Shown piece by piece: positions 25,016-36,600 of a stretch of DNA of 64,000 bases. Each line of letters begins with the position of its first letter. Within the stretch, counting starts at the first letter, position 1. Made by a program: the position numbers and the translations under genes. The stretch is taken from the NCBI GenBank assembly GCA_030770545.1, contig CM061102.1, forward strand, positions 13,260,501-13,324,500. The letters run 5' to 3'. The notes below the pieces were generated by a model. The model was not told the origin of the DNA. It was given only the letters and a program-made list of their open reading frames with translations, and made no database searches. Origin of the DNA: Macropodus opercularis (lineage: Eukaryota; Chordata; Actinopteri; Anabantiformes; Osphronemidae).

Positions 25016-26764
25016 TGTTACTGTTTATTACAGAAATGAAGCACAAAACCTGTAGAAAAACCTAAAGACAAAACAGCTGCAAATCTCCAAAAGCAACAAT
25101 AACGCAACCAATGCTGATACAAATATTCATTATTGCAGCAAGAGCACAGGAATACTAAAAAGATCAAACTTTTGGTTACTAACAAAATTGGTACAAAATC
25201 CAGAATGTCCAGAATACAAACACTTCCATATACACAACTCTGATCATCATCTGTTAAAAAGATTTTTCTCACAAAGAAATTAAGAGCACTATAAATACAG
25301 AATACGTCCTATGAAATTAACGTCACAATGCAGCTCCAGTCGCTTGTTTAGTGGAAAGCAACTTCCCATAGTTGGTGTGAAGCACTCTGTGACATCTCCC
25401 AAATAGTAACAAACAGAATAATATAGAACAAATTCTAATCCATCAAGCCAAAGCAGAAGTATATACTTGTACTAGAATAGAAATGTGAAACAACTGGAAT
25501 ACAATCAAAACGCAATCTTTAATAACAAATCTGTAGGAAGCAGAAACATTCTCACGCCATTCAATAGAACAAGTGCGGCAGAAGGTTCGTTTTCTCATTC
25601 CTCTGCTTCTTCGTGACTTGGCTACCCTGAAATGCCTGAGTCATAGGTCATCTGAAATTCAATTGTGCTTTATGTAAAATAATATTGACAAAACATTTTT
25701 TTCTTAAAAGTTGCATAAGGCCATTAAAGCATTGTAAAGCTTGTTTAATTACCAATTCTATTTGATTGCACAAATCTGTCTGTATTACTATATACATAAC
25801 ACTGGTGGTGCACTGGGTGGACGGACTTTCAGAAATTGTGAGACTCACATACACAAATTAGTATAATATCATGAATCACATCACCGCAGTGTGCTTGCTG
25901 TGAATATTCACTATCCATTACCCCCATGTTTATCAGACGGCTGGTCTCAGCACCAAATAACTGTATTGAACAAGAAAAAAAAATGGATTGAAAATTGAAA
26001 ATTGCACTGAATCCTGTATATAGTGTAGGTGCTGAATGAAAACTAAGCAGTCAGGCAACAAAAAGAGATGCAGTGCCTTGAACAACAGGTATTTGAGGCG
26101 TGTTTGATGTTCATTATGTCATACTGACGGATTCAACCAGCCCACCCAATCAAATGATCCAAAGGGGGCACAAGACTCAAAGGTAAGAGTAGAAATTTCA
26201 GATCAATACTAAATATGGAGAAACAAAACTGATACCCACAGCCTAACACCTCCATTTAGGAAACAAAAGGATCTGAGCAAACATTTTGGACTAGAAATCT
26301 CCATACGACAGAATCAAAGTGTGAAACAAAGTGCATATTAAATACATTGTAGAGGCCACCAATATCATCATAAGGGATGTCACTGACACCAAGAGATACA
26401 AAAAGCAAAAGCACTAAATCAACTGCAGTCTCTGGAGTTTTAAAGCACTTTTTCTACACTCTGAGAGGGGGGGGGGTTGTCTGTACCTTGTTTTCTCAAA
26501 ACACCTAGATAGATCATTACAAGTACACAACTAAAATAAATGCTTATAGTTTATTTTGAAAGGAAGATTAACCATTTATAATCTAGCACTTCATTGCACA
26601 TTCACGTTTACACCTCTAATGAACATGGCCACTTTTATCAATGACATAGGAGGCAAGCCAAAAAGCTATACATTCAAAGTCTCCTGTTTGTAGGCTGAGG
26701 TGTTTAATCTTATCTGATTTATCGTCTCCCCATAAAACCTGCTATAATCTGTATAATCTGATTT
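25016..26764 (-). other. zbtb21: ZBTB21 3' UTR
   Basis: AT-rich sequence downstream of the ZBTB21 stop. A minus-strand AATAAA (plus-strand TTTATT at 25022-25029) gives a plausible end and a UTR of about 1.7 kb. A G run on the plus strand lies near 26466-26475. Confidence 0.55.
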
Positions 26765-29700
26765 TTACATGTGGCTGTGACTCTGCTCGTGGCTCCAGAG
26801 ACTAAAGGCCGTCTTGAAGGTCCTGTGACAGAGCTTACACATGTACTGCCTCTTGAATGTCAGGGCAGAGAGAGATGGTGCGTGGTAAAAGAGTGTGTCT
26901 GATTCCTGAGAACCCCCTGGATTCTCCGTGCTGTTTGACCTTGACAGAGGGCTTCGGCTGCTAGGCTGCTGGTCTAGTTCGGGCCTCTTCGTCTTGCTGA
27001 CTGATGAACTACAGGGCTCAGGGCTGTTAGACTCCTCAGCCATCATCGCAACTACTGGCACTATCTGAGTGGATTTGAGCGTGGAGGCCTGCGGGGATGG
27101 ACGTTCAGAGTTCTGAGGGGTCATGGGAGGGGAGGGAGACAGAGGTGAGGGATGTTGGTCGATCTCTTTGGCTCCAGGTTCAGTAGACGTCGACATGTGG
27201 GACTGGAAGTGGCTCCAAAGGCGGAAATTGGTCCTGAAGGCTTTGTTGCAGATGTGACAGATGAACGGTTTGATGTGGCACAGCAGCTCCTGGTGTCGTT
27301 CCAGGTCTTTGCGAGAGCTGAAAAGATTTCCGCATTTCTCGCATGGCCACACGCCGGGCTCCTCGGCCACAGCTTTGGCGGCCTCTGTGTTGTCCCTCTC
27401 ACACACAGCCTCCTCTAAAGGCTCTTCCTTCACTACCAGCTTGCCATGGTGACCCATGCTCAGGTCTTCAGGTGCGTAGGATGAGGAGTCTTCTGAATCA
27501 TACATGGGAGGACCCGACGAATCACTGTAACTGACGTTATCCCTTGAGCCACCAGTTGCTGGAGGCTCATCGCCGTAACTCTCTTCTGTGAGCATTTCAG
27601 AAGCCTCCTCGTTGTTCTCCTGTTGCTTCAGGTGAATCTGGTCTTTAACAGTCATCATGTTGTGGTTGTGGACCTCCACCTGGTGACGCCAAATGCTGAA
27701 CGAGGATTTAAAGGTCCGCATACACTCCAGACACGTCAGTTTTTTGTACTTACAATGTGCCTCGTGGTCCTTCTTGACCGTCGGACTGGAGAATCGGAGG
27801 CCACAGTAAGGGCATACAGTTGCGTGTTGACAACCCCTCTCATGATCCCCCTGCTCGAAGAGTGACGACAGCTTCATATTACAGAGCCGACAGGAGTAAA
27901 CTCCGCTGTCTGTGTTCTCCTGTTGAATGATCTCATCCTGTTCCTGGTAGAGGTGGCTCTCACTTGTGTCCTGCTCAGCTTTTTCAGCAGGATGCGTCCT
28001 TAAATGCTGCCTGTACTGAGACTGGAATACAAATACTTTCCCACAGTAAGGGCACATGAAGCTGGGCCGTGATCTCTTCTTGGTTAGTGCAGGAGATTGC
28101 AAACCCTGCTTATTCCTCTTCAGCTTCCACAGCAAAGCTTTCTTTATTTCCCTCTCTCGCACAATATCTATTAACTTCTTTTGGAATTTCTCATCCAGTA
28201 CAGAGGAGGTGGAGGATGAGGCTGGGTTTTGTACTACACCATGCTGAGTCTGGCAGTGTGTCCACACTTTGAAGTTGGTATGGAAGCGCTTGTGGCAGAT
28301 GTCGCAAGCATACGGCTTTTCGGGGTTGTGATACATATTTACATGACGATGCAATCCAGCACTGGACCTGAAAACCTTTAAACAGTTCCAGCATTTAAAA
28401 ATCTTGTTCTGAGGCAGCTCTCCGCTATCGTCGTTTGTGTCACTGCTGGCACTGTGAGGTACAGTTTCTGACATGTTCCTATCAGAGAGAGTGTGTTCTT
28501 TAAGGAATCTGCTTTTTTTGAAAGGGTACCTTCTGTTGTCTGGCCTGTCCTTTCTTCTCCCCAGAGGATTCAAAACAGGCTTTGAACCCAGGTCATAATT
28601 TGTTTGCAAGTCTCTAAGATTAACTGGCAAAGCATCTCCCACTGTGATTCGAATAATGTCCATGGGGTCTGCGAGTGGACTGCTCGGCTCCGCTTTCACA
28701 CTAACCTCTCTTTCTACCTGAGTTTGTTCATCATACCTGGGGTACTTTGGCCTGAGAACCAGAGGGGATGTTCTTTTAGAATTGCCATTGTGAGTAGATG
28801 TTTCTGGCTCAGATGCATTTGACGCCAATTTAACAACAGACTGTTCTCGATTTTTCAGCTCCTTGAGCTCCAGTGTGGGAGAGAAGACCGGAACCGGACT
28901 GTCCATGGATAAAGATCTTCGGAGCAGGCTTTTTATAAGCGGCCCGCTCCTGTCGATGGTCTGGCTTGGCTCACTGGCCTGACCCTGAAAGGACACTTTG
29001 GTGTGAAAGTTGGGCTTCTGCTCCTCATTTTCTTCTTTTGTGTGTGTGATGTGCTGCACTTCAGCATCACAGAAAGACACAGATGATGTCAGCTGAGGCC
29101 TAACAGGTGTAATGTGTGATGGATTCTCTTTTAGTATGGAGTTGTATGGATAAGAGGACTTCCTCTCAATAACTTTAGTCTGTTCTGATAATTTCCTTTG
29201 GATTGATTCAGATCTTCTCACTGATTCATACAAGTTTTGTTCTGATGAAGGCTGAGCAGACTCTTGAGTAGGATGAGGAGATAATGATTTCTCTGGTGTT
29301 TTTCTCTGATAATGAGGATGAGACGAGTCATTCCGGACCCGGCACACAATAACACTTCTTGTGTGGATATCATTTTCCTCACCCTCAGCAAACGAAAGCC
29401 TTTTTCTAGACACACAGTAGGATGCATGTGGCCTTGTTGACACAATGTTGGTGAGAAAAGGGATTCCAAGGCTGTAGCCCAGCTCTTGAATGGCTGCCAA
29501 GCTGCCTTTGTCCACAAACAGTGAGGAGGAGTAAATGTAATTCAGAACTATCTCGAAGGCGTCTGGCTCGCAGAAGTCCAGGTTTACAACTTTGAGTGGC
29601 TCCGCATCCATCCGCGTGAACAGGGACTGGAAATACTCACTGCTGGCAGCCAGAACACTCTTGTGGGCCTGGTACCTCTGGTCAGCCACAATTAGGACGA

Positions 29701-29794
29701 CATCACACATCTGTCCCCGCAGACGCTGCTCATTGAGGACGCCCAACACTGAAAGGGCATGGGAAGGGTTGCTGTAATGCACTAAGCTCTCCAT
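26765..29794 (-). CDS. zbtb21: Zinc finger and BTB domain-containing protein 21 (single coding exon, 1009 aa)
   Basis: BTB/POZ zinc-finger transcriptional repressor (human ZBTB21/ZNF295), nuclear. The BTB domain covers about residues 20-126 (MCDVVLIVADQRYQAHKSVL; NYIYSSSLFV). A Ser-rich middle carries the conserved IDRSGPLIKSLLRRSLSMDS block. Nine C2H2-type fingers follow in groups: two from about 465, one near 579, three from about 630 to 710, two from about 815 to 870, and one at the C-terminus (about 984-1009). An acidic VKEEPLEEA patch, a sumoylation-like context, precedes the seventh finger. I chose the start MESLVHY at 29794 because a polypyrimidine acceptor (tctcttgtctttcag) lies directly upstream and human ZBTB21 begins at the same point; the in-frame extension to 29821 is intronic. 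The length is close to human (about 1066). Confidence 0.97.
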   Translation of the reverse strand: MESLVHYSNPSHALSVLGVLNEQRLRGQMCDVVLIVADQRYQAHKSVLAASSEYFQSLFTRMDAEPLKVVNLDFCEPDAFEIVLNYIYSSSLFVDKGSLAAIQELGYSLGIPFLTNIVSTRPHASYCVSRKRLSFAEGEENDIHTRSVIVCRVRNDSSHPHYQRKTPEKSLSPHPTQESAQPSSEQNLYESVRRSESIQRKLSEQTKVIERKSSYPYNSILKENPSHITPVRPQLTSSVSFCDAEVQHITHTKEENEEQKPNFHTKVSFQGQASEPSQTIDRSGPLIKSLLRRSLSMDSPVPVFSPTLELKELKNREQSVVKLASNASEPETSTHNGNSKRTSPLVLRPKYPRYDEQTQVEREVSVKAEPSSPLADPMDIIRITVGDALPVNLRDLQTNYDLGSKPVLNPLGRRKDRPDNRRYPFKKSRFLKEHTLSDRNMSETVPHSASSDTNDDSGELPQNKIFKCWNCLKVFRSSAGLHRHVNMYHNPEKPYACDICHKRFHTNFKVWTHCQTQHGVVQNPASSSTSSVLDEKFQKKLIDIVREREIKKALLWKLKRNKQGLQSPALTKKRSRPSFMCPYCGKVFVFQSQYRQHLRTHPAEKAEQDTSESHLYQEQDEIIQQENTDSGVYSCRLCNMKLSSLFEQGDHERGCQHATVCPYCGLRFSSPTVKKDHEAHCKYKKLTCLECMRTFKSSFSIWRHQVEVHNHNMMTVKDQIHLKQQENNEEASEMLTEESYGDEPPATGGSRDNVSYSDSSGPPMYDSEDSSSYAPEDLSMGHHGKLVVKEEPLEEAVCERDNTEAAKAVAEEPGVWPCEKCGNLFSSRKDLERHQELLCHIKPFICHICNKAFRTNFRLWSHFQSHMSTSTEPGAKEIDQHPSPLSPSPPMTPQNSERPSPQASTLKSTQIVPVVAMMAEESNSPEPCSSSVSKTKRPELDQQPSSRSPLSRSNSTENPGGSQESDTLFYHAPSLSALTFKRQYMCKLCHRTFKTAFSLWSHEQSHSHM

Positions 29795-31764
29795 GGCTGA
29801 AAGACAAGAGACGAATACCATTTTATTTTACTTTTAGACATAACAATTAGTTGCCACTACAACTGTAGCAATGACTTGTAACAAGGAGAATGATGTGTAA
29901 CATTATAATCTATGGTTACTCAACAATAATTACTTAAGTAAGTTTAACACACTTCATAAACTGTACATGGTTTTAAGTGGCTGTTTTTAGTTGCATCGCT
30001 TGTTGTTTAGGGTGATGTAGTGTAATCTCTTTTTTTTTTTGCCACAGTATGATGTACAGTAATACTTAAGGGCAGGCACAGCAAGTTTATAGGCATTACA
30101 TCATGTTTGTAATGATAGGGTATTTATCTTTGTCAAGATACGTTCAGTAACACATGCTAATGCAGGAAGTTTAAAAATAAAAGCTTGTCCTCACAAAATC
30201 TTCAAACGTAACCACAACATAACTGCACCGGTTATGATGCCATGTTAAATTACAGCTAGCCAATTGAAGCTTATCATGGTAACAAATGTAGAGTTGCCGG
30301 TTTAAGCGAAACACCTAACAAAACACACTGCACTTTAAGCCAAAAGCTTTGCAATACACCTTGTGAAACTCTGCAGTTTCTATTGATGCAAGTTGTTAAT
30401 TGGTTGTTGGTAGTGATGTTAGATAAAAATAAGGCTACTGTAAGAGACTGCATTTGCTTTACACAGATACCTGCAAAGTGGTAACTTTTTTTTTTACTTA
30501 CGTGATTCTAGCATCAGACTTGTAGTGCTCAGCCCCTAACAGAGCCCCCACATGGTGCTAAGGTGTTCTACCTACCTGTTAAGTTGCTAATTCAATTGCC
30601 TAACAAATACATTTAAATTCTTGCATACATATATGCACAATATTTACATTTTTGTGTACTAAGATCTGTTTATACACACTGCAGCTATATTTATGCACAT
30701 TTGTCATTGTCATTTTTTTTCAGTCATGTTCTTTAAATATAGGTGTAGCTTGTGTAATTGCATAGGGAATAAATGACACACAGGACTACGTCAGCATTTA
30801 TCAGTGTGGTTATGCTATGGTATATAATTTTGCCATGTGGAATTACCTAGTTACAGGTCAGCCACACGTCTAAGTAGACTAACTCTACCAGAGATTTTAC
30901 AATGGTGTCATAAATTTTCATTTAATATTATTCTCAGGACATCAACTTATGATTTTGCAAATGTTTCCCCTTGTGGTCTGTGCTTTGAAATTCACTTATT
31001 ATCTATTTTTGGCTTTTATTTGTCCAGGTCATCACCACCCCTGTATTTATAGGTGGTGTTTATAGTAGTGTCATGTTTTATAAATAAAACTGGCTACTAA
31101 TCGTGCATTAGCAAGTCCCTTGAAGCATCGGAAACGTTCATGTTAAATACCAGTGATAACATTTAGGCCTCTCAGTGGGACTGCAATGTTGTTGTCAATG
31201 TAAACAAGTCACATCCAAACCAGCAAGTCCATTACAGAGCACATGCTCGATCTGCAGGCTAAGAGCTGCACAGACATGCTATAAAACACAGCAGCAGCAA
31301 CTAACACAACGTCATCTTTACCCACTAACGTTCGCGGAAGTATTTTTTCCCGTTTTCTCCGGAACGCGTCGCTTCTTAAGGCGTTTATTTTGTAAACTGA
31401 CCGGAAGACGCGCTATTCGCGTTCCTGACTAAACTGGCAGTTGTTGTAATGGATTCATAAACCGAAGCTTCATTCATTAAAAGCTAACAGCCGCCATGTG
31501 TCCCACTCATCACCGTGTTGAATCTACGTTAAAGACGCTAACGGGGAACATTCAGACGCGCCCGCTCCCCATGAGGAAGCGTCTGTTCACCCATCAGACC
31601 TGGCTCCGCGTCTCATGTCAGACAACTTCTCCAAACGGTGGCTTTCAGTTTAGAAAGCGGCCACGCGTGTCTCTCCCACCCCCCTCAGTGGGAAGGGGAG
31701 GTGAAGGATGAGAGCAGCGGCCGTCAACGTTCACACGGCTCCGGCAAAATCGAAACGTGTGTGT

Positions 31765-31795
<31 letters not shown>

Positions 31796-32159
31796 GTAAA
31801 AGTTGAGCGCGTTTCAATGGACTCCGGCGCGATAATCCCGGAATGAAAACACAGCGAGCGCGGACGGACACGCAGCTCGAGCGTGTGGGAAGTGAATTAC
31901 ACCCACTGGGTCCAGTGGAAGTGTTTCCCCCCCTAAAAAAAACCCAACAAAAACGCTTCGTTCCAACCGGACACGGCGGCAGTTCCTGGCTGCAAAACAG
32001 GTTGTGTCTGGTCGGGTTTACAGCAGCGCAACCCCCCCTTTCCAGTTACGTCAGGGGAGGAAAAGGAAAAAGCTTCTCGTTAACAGCCGTCCGCCAACTA
32101 CAGCCGCGCGCCCCGCTCGCTTTGTTTAACGTCAACTTTAACGGTCTGTCTACACTTAC
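29795..32159 (-). other. zbtb21: Intron 1 of ZBTB21 (5' UTR intron)
   Basis: The acceptor is immediately upstream of the ZBTB21 start and a good donor (GTAAGTGTAG, minus strand) ends at 32159. The interval has no coding signal of its own. From about 31300 it becomes GC-rich and includes the GT/G microsatellite. Confidence 0.55.
31757..31796. repeat. (GT)n microsatellite joined to an 18-base G run
   Basis: Eleven GT units run directly into an uninterrupted run of G. The first part can adopt Z-DNA and the second can form a G-quadruplex. It lies in the GC-rich 5' region of ZBTB21, roughly 360 bases inside the first intron donor. Confidence 0.9.
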
Positions 32160-32400
32160 CCTGCCCGTCGCGAAAAGACTCCTTCCCCCCCACACAGCCG
32201 CGACTTTACTCAGTGTTGTGTAGATTTCTGCGCGCTGGTCGTGATTCCATCCATCTTGAATTTGACGTCATCCCACACCAGGGATGAGGTCATCGCATAG
32301 AGCGCTCGTCACGTGCGCCGCTCTCCGATAGGCTGGTCAAAGAGCAGGAGGCGGGAAAACGGAAGACTTGACACCCAGGCCAATTTAAAGGGATAGGTCG
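32160..32400 (-). promoter_or_regulatory. zbtb21: ZBTB21 noncoding first exon and promoter
   Basis: On the minus strand a first exon ends at a strong donor at 32160. Upstream lie a full CRE, TGACGTCA (32263-32270), a YY1-like CCATCTTGA (32251-32259), a CACGTG E-box (32310-32315) and a CCAAT (about 32379). The segment is GC-rich. The transcription start is inferred to lie at about 32220-32300. Confidence 0.6.
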
Positions 32401-33660
32401 TGTTTTTCGTTCTTTTTTTAAAGGCAAGAACTACAACTAGATTTGAACTGTCGTATAAAACATTGATTGTGTACCTGAGAATTGTAATAAAAATAATTGG
32501 TAACAGTTTAAATTACTAAATGTTCATGGTGTTACACGTGATTCTGTAACTTAACTGTCCAGAGTTAGATTGTTAAATATAAAGGGGCAATTAGTGGTTT
32601 TGTGACTTTTTAGGCGGTTACTCAAAGCTGTATTTAAAAAACAAAATAAAAATATGAAAGTTTACATTTTAAATAACTACAAACAACATTTTCAACTTGA
32701 TAACGCTTAAAGTTTTACGAACTAAAACGCAAGCTGCATAAATAAATTATCACTGTGTTATACTGTTGGCATTGTATTCATTTTTAAAGGCATTATCTTT
32801 GGTAGGTTAAAACGACACTGTGCATCAATATGCATGTAACTACAACCCCACCTAACCCCAGTGAAACTCATTAGTCCTGTGACTGAGTCAGTACATCACA
32901 GCAATAGATCTGTGCTGTCACTGTCATCCATGGGGACCTGTTGCTATGTTTATTGAACCTTGCCAGGGGCAAACCTGGAGACAAACTCACGACCCAGTCA
33001 GGTGTGGCACTGGTGGTGAATAGAACAAGCATGTTTCATCGGAACATACAACAGCAGGGGACTGAGCAGACTCTTTGCATCCACGTTATGATGATGTGGT
33101 CTTTTTTTAGAACATTTCACGACAGCCAAAAAACACCCCGCTGCTCCTTCTTATAATGAGTATGAAGACATGAAAAGGCGGCGGTGAAGTCCTCGCTCAT
33201 CCTTCCTTATCATTAATGGATGACACAGGCTATGTACTAGCAGCATAGAAGCACTGCCATGGTTACCTGTGTGGAAACCCAATCATTAGGGACTTTCACT
33301 TCTCCCTTTTCACGTCTCTCTCCTTCTGGCATCATAAACATGTTTACTGACCCTGATCCAGCCAAAGAATGAGTAAAATAAGCAGGTATATATTCTGAAA
33401 ATGAATCAATAAATACATCTAAATATTGTATATACAGAATATGAATGTAATTCTAGTACACATGTAACTGTAAACAATCATCTGATACTACCTACTGGCT
33501 GCCATGGCATTAGAAGCTGATGGTGCAATAATAGGAGGAGAAAGGCAGAGCCGCAGAGGATTTGGTCTATGAATACACCCTTAATAGCATCATCTCAGGG
33601 AGAAACTCGCACATACAATGTGGCTCTTTGACATATGACTGAGGCGCTTATCTGTGAAGA
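32401..33660. other. Spacer between ZBTB21 and UMODL1
   Basis: AT-rich sequence between two divergent genes. I see no coding exon. The UMODL1 promoter should lie at its right end, but no clear TATA box or initiator is visible. Confidence 0.5.
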
Positions 33661-36600
33661 ATGAGTTGGATGCTCTCCCTCTGGGTGGCTGCAGCTCTGT
33701 TGGCTCTCGGTAGGGGACAAAACTCTTCGTATGAAGGTAGGTAATGACGATTCATCGGAAACTGCAGCAACACCTTAAACGTCACTCGTTGGACAAGCAG
33801 ATTGTTTATTAGTTCGTATTCAACCAAGTATTGGCGTGTATTACATCATATGAGGAAGATACTAACAAGAAACACAAGCAACTGTTAACCGAGAAGGTAT
33901 ATTTATTGCAGGAGCTAGAGAGTCTGAATCCGGCTACCATCTCTATTTTTACAATGAAACAAGGACTGTGAGTTCTTTGGTGATGCATGAAGTCCCCTAT
34001 AATGTGACAAAGCCTTGTGGAGGTGGGCTCCTGTGGAAATCAAGCACAGTCACACATTACAGGATGACCCATCAGACAGTGGAGGGTCACGTGACCAGGT
34101 GCTGCGATGGCTATGTACCAGTGGGCCCTTACTGTGCCCTGCGCGAGTGCACCGTGCATCGTTTATCTACATGTGGGTTTTATTAGTAAAATCGAATATT
34201 AGGGTATTGTGCACTGTAGCCACAGCAGCAGTGAGCATGGCCTCACAGCGTGTGGTGCTGTGTGCAAGACACCAGATGGAAGAACAGAAAGTGCACTGCT
34301 ACAAATATCTCACCGCTAATATATGGCCTGTAATGTGTTATTTCCCTTGAATGAAGCTGTAAACAGGAGTAGGGACGTCAGTGCCAAGCCAGGATCTTGT
34401 CCAACTGCAGATGGGTTGGAGTCCAAATCTGAGGACTGTGTGTGGGACACAGACTGCCCAGGCTGGCAAAAATGCTGCCAGGGACTGGGACGCACTCTCT
34501 GCATGGATCCTACAGGTTAGTATTTTATGTAAGGTAACATTTGTTAGGTAAATTCATCTGGTCTAAGAATCAAGAATCTTTAGAAAAGTGACAATGTTGT
34601 AATAATTTGCCTTTATTTGAGCTAAATTCAGCGAATGTATTAAAATGATAGTTTGTAGTTGCTATGTTTTTGGTGAAGCATAACAAAAGAACTGAGCAAC
34701 TGTCCTCACTTGTCACGTTATCTTTACACATGACTGTCTGTTTGAACTTTTAGGCTCCAAAAATTCCTTTGACAATAGAAGACACCGCTTGAACGCAACA
34801 GTGACTGTAGAGACAGATTACCGGCAACTGATGTCTAAGGATGGAGGACTGCTGAACCACACCAGATTACTACAAGCAATGGTAGCGCCAGTCCTAGCAC
34901 TAATACTACTAATAATACAGTAACGCCATAACTCTGTAACTGCAGATTATGTATTATACGATGAGATCTGCCAGCCACCTGCCATCCTTCCTCCCACCAA
35001 TCTGTTTGTTAGACAGTTAAGCTATTATAATAATATTGGTACTTGGGTTGTGTCAACTTGTTCTCTACTTCCTGTGTTTCTGTCACAGATAACGGGAGCT
35101 TTGCAGTCTGATGATGTTTCAGTGTATTATGTCAGCTCCTGGGCTGTGCATCCGTACAGAACTGCCACCTCGCTGCTGGTTGACTTCAGCGTTACTCTCC
35201 CACTGTACAATGTCACATCCCGGTTGCATGTTCTTGTCAACCACATACCAGAGGTATCAGCTGTGACCGTGGAAGGTGAGGAGACTCGGTTGTTTATCTC
35301 TGTGGCTCTACTTACTTTTTTTTTTTGTTCCCTTCACAGAAATGACAATCTTGTAGAGTTTGTGAGAATGATTCATGTTGCAGAGAACGCGGTGTTCAGG
35401 AAAAAATGACTCAGTCGTACCACAGTTTCCTTCTCCCACCACTTCTATTTGAGTGACAGTCGTTTGTGGGATGTTTCCTGCAATAGCGGAAAATAACATC
35501 ACAGTCAGCACATACACACACATGCATGAAACACATGCGCACACAGACATTAATCATAAATCTGTCATAGTTTCACATTTGCACAAAAGACAGCCCCACA
35601 TCCAACGCGTTCTTTTATAGATAATTCATTTCTATAACTTTTTTCCACAACAGTTCACCAGCTCAGCTTTTTACTTAATACTTTCACAATGTAAATTATC
35701 CCCACTTGCTTACATCTTGTAATCATATGTCTCACGCAGTCTAATCCGGCAACACATAAGTATTTGGACAGTTACCGCACATATTTCATACATGTCTGTG
35801 CTTCTTTAATTTGAGAAAAAATCGAAATAAAAAAATCAATGTAGAAAAACAGCTACACTGTACAGGAAATTACCTGGCAGGGACGTGTGTTTCCTGTTCA
35901 GCGACTGAGAGAAAAGTATTGTACCCTCCAAGCAATGTTTTAATTGTATAACTGGGGCCTTAGTGTCGCCTCTTGTCATCACCTGTGTGTTGCTACTTGC
36001 AGATGTAGATGAGTGCGCAGAGCCTGCTCTCCATCACTGCTCCCCTGTGGCCGACTGTTACAACACGGAGGGTTCCTACAAGTGTAGCTGCCACCAGGGA
36101 TACAGTGATGCTAATCCCAGCAACCCTGGAACCAACTGTACAGGTGAGAGAGAGAGGGGGTGTGTTGAAAAGAAATATAGATGCATATATTTCTTTTAAT
36201 TGACTAAACAAATTTCGCATATTTTGATTTACACTATATTTCAAATGAATACCCACAAATGACTTGTTATTTATACTGCCTCGTTAATATAATGTATAAA
36301 ATGATAAAACAGCTTTAAATAATGCAAAGAACGCCAAGAAGTGTGGCTGTATTATTAGCATTTTGAAAGTTTCTGTCGTGATGGTTTAAACCTGTAATAA
36401 TTCATATTTACCACATTTTCTAAGAAATTAAGTAAAACATGAGGCAAGATGTGATGTTGTTGCCATGGCCCGAACATAAACCCTGTCAACTAGTGAAACT
36501 GATGCTCAGTTTCTAAATCCAGGGGACTGAATAAGACCGATGTGAATGTGTCCTCTGTTCTTCTCGCAGGCATTCAGAGATTGCTCAATGACTTGTTTCT

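Noticed and set aside
29795..29821. In-frame N-terminal extension of ZBTB21 (nine residues)
   Set aside because: It lies in the polypyrimidine tract of the splice acceptor directly upstream of the conserved start.
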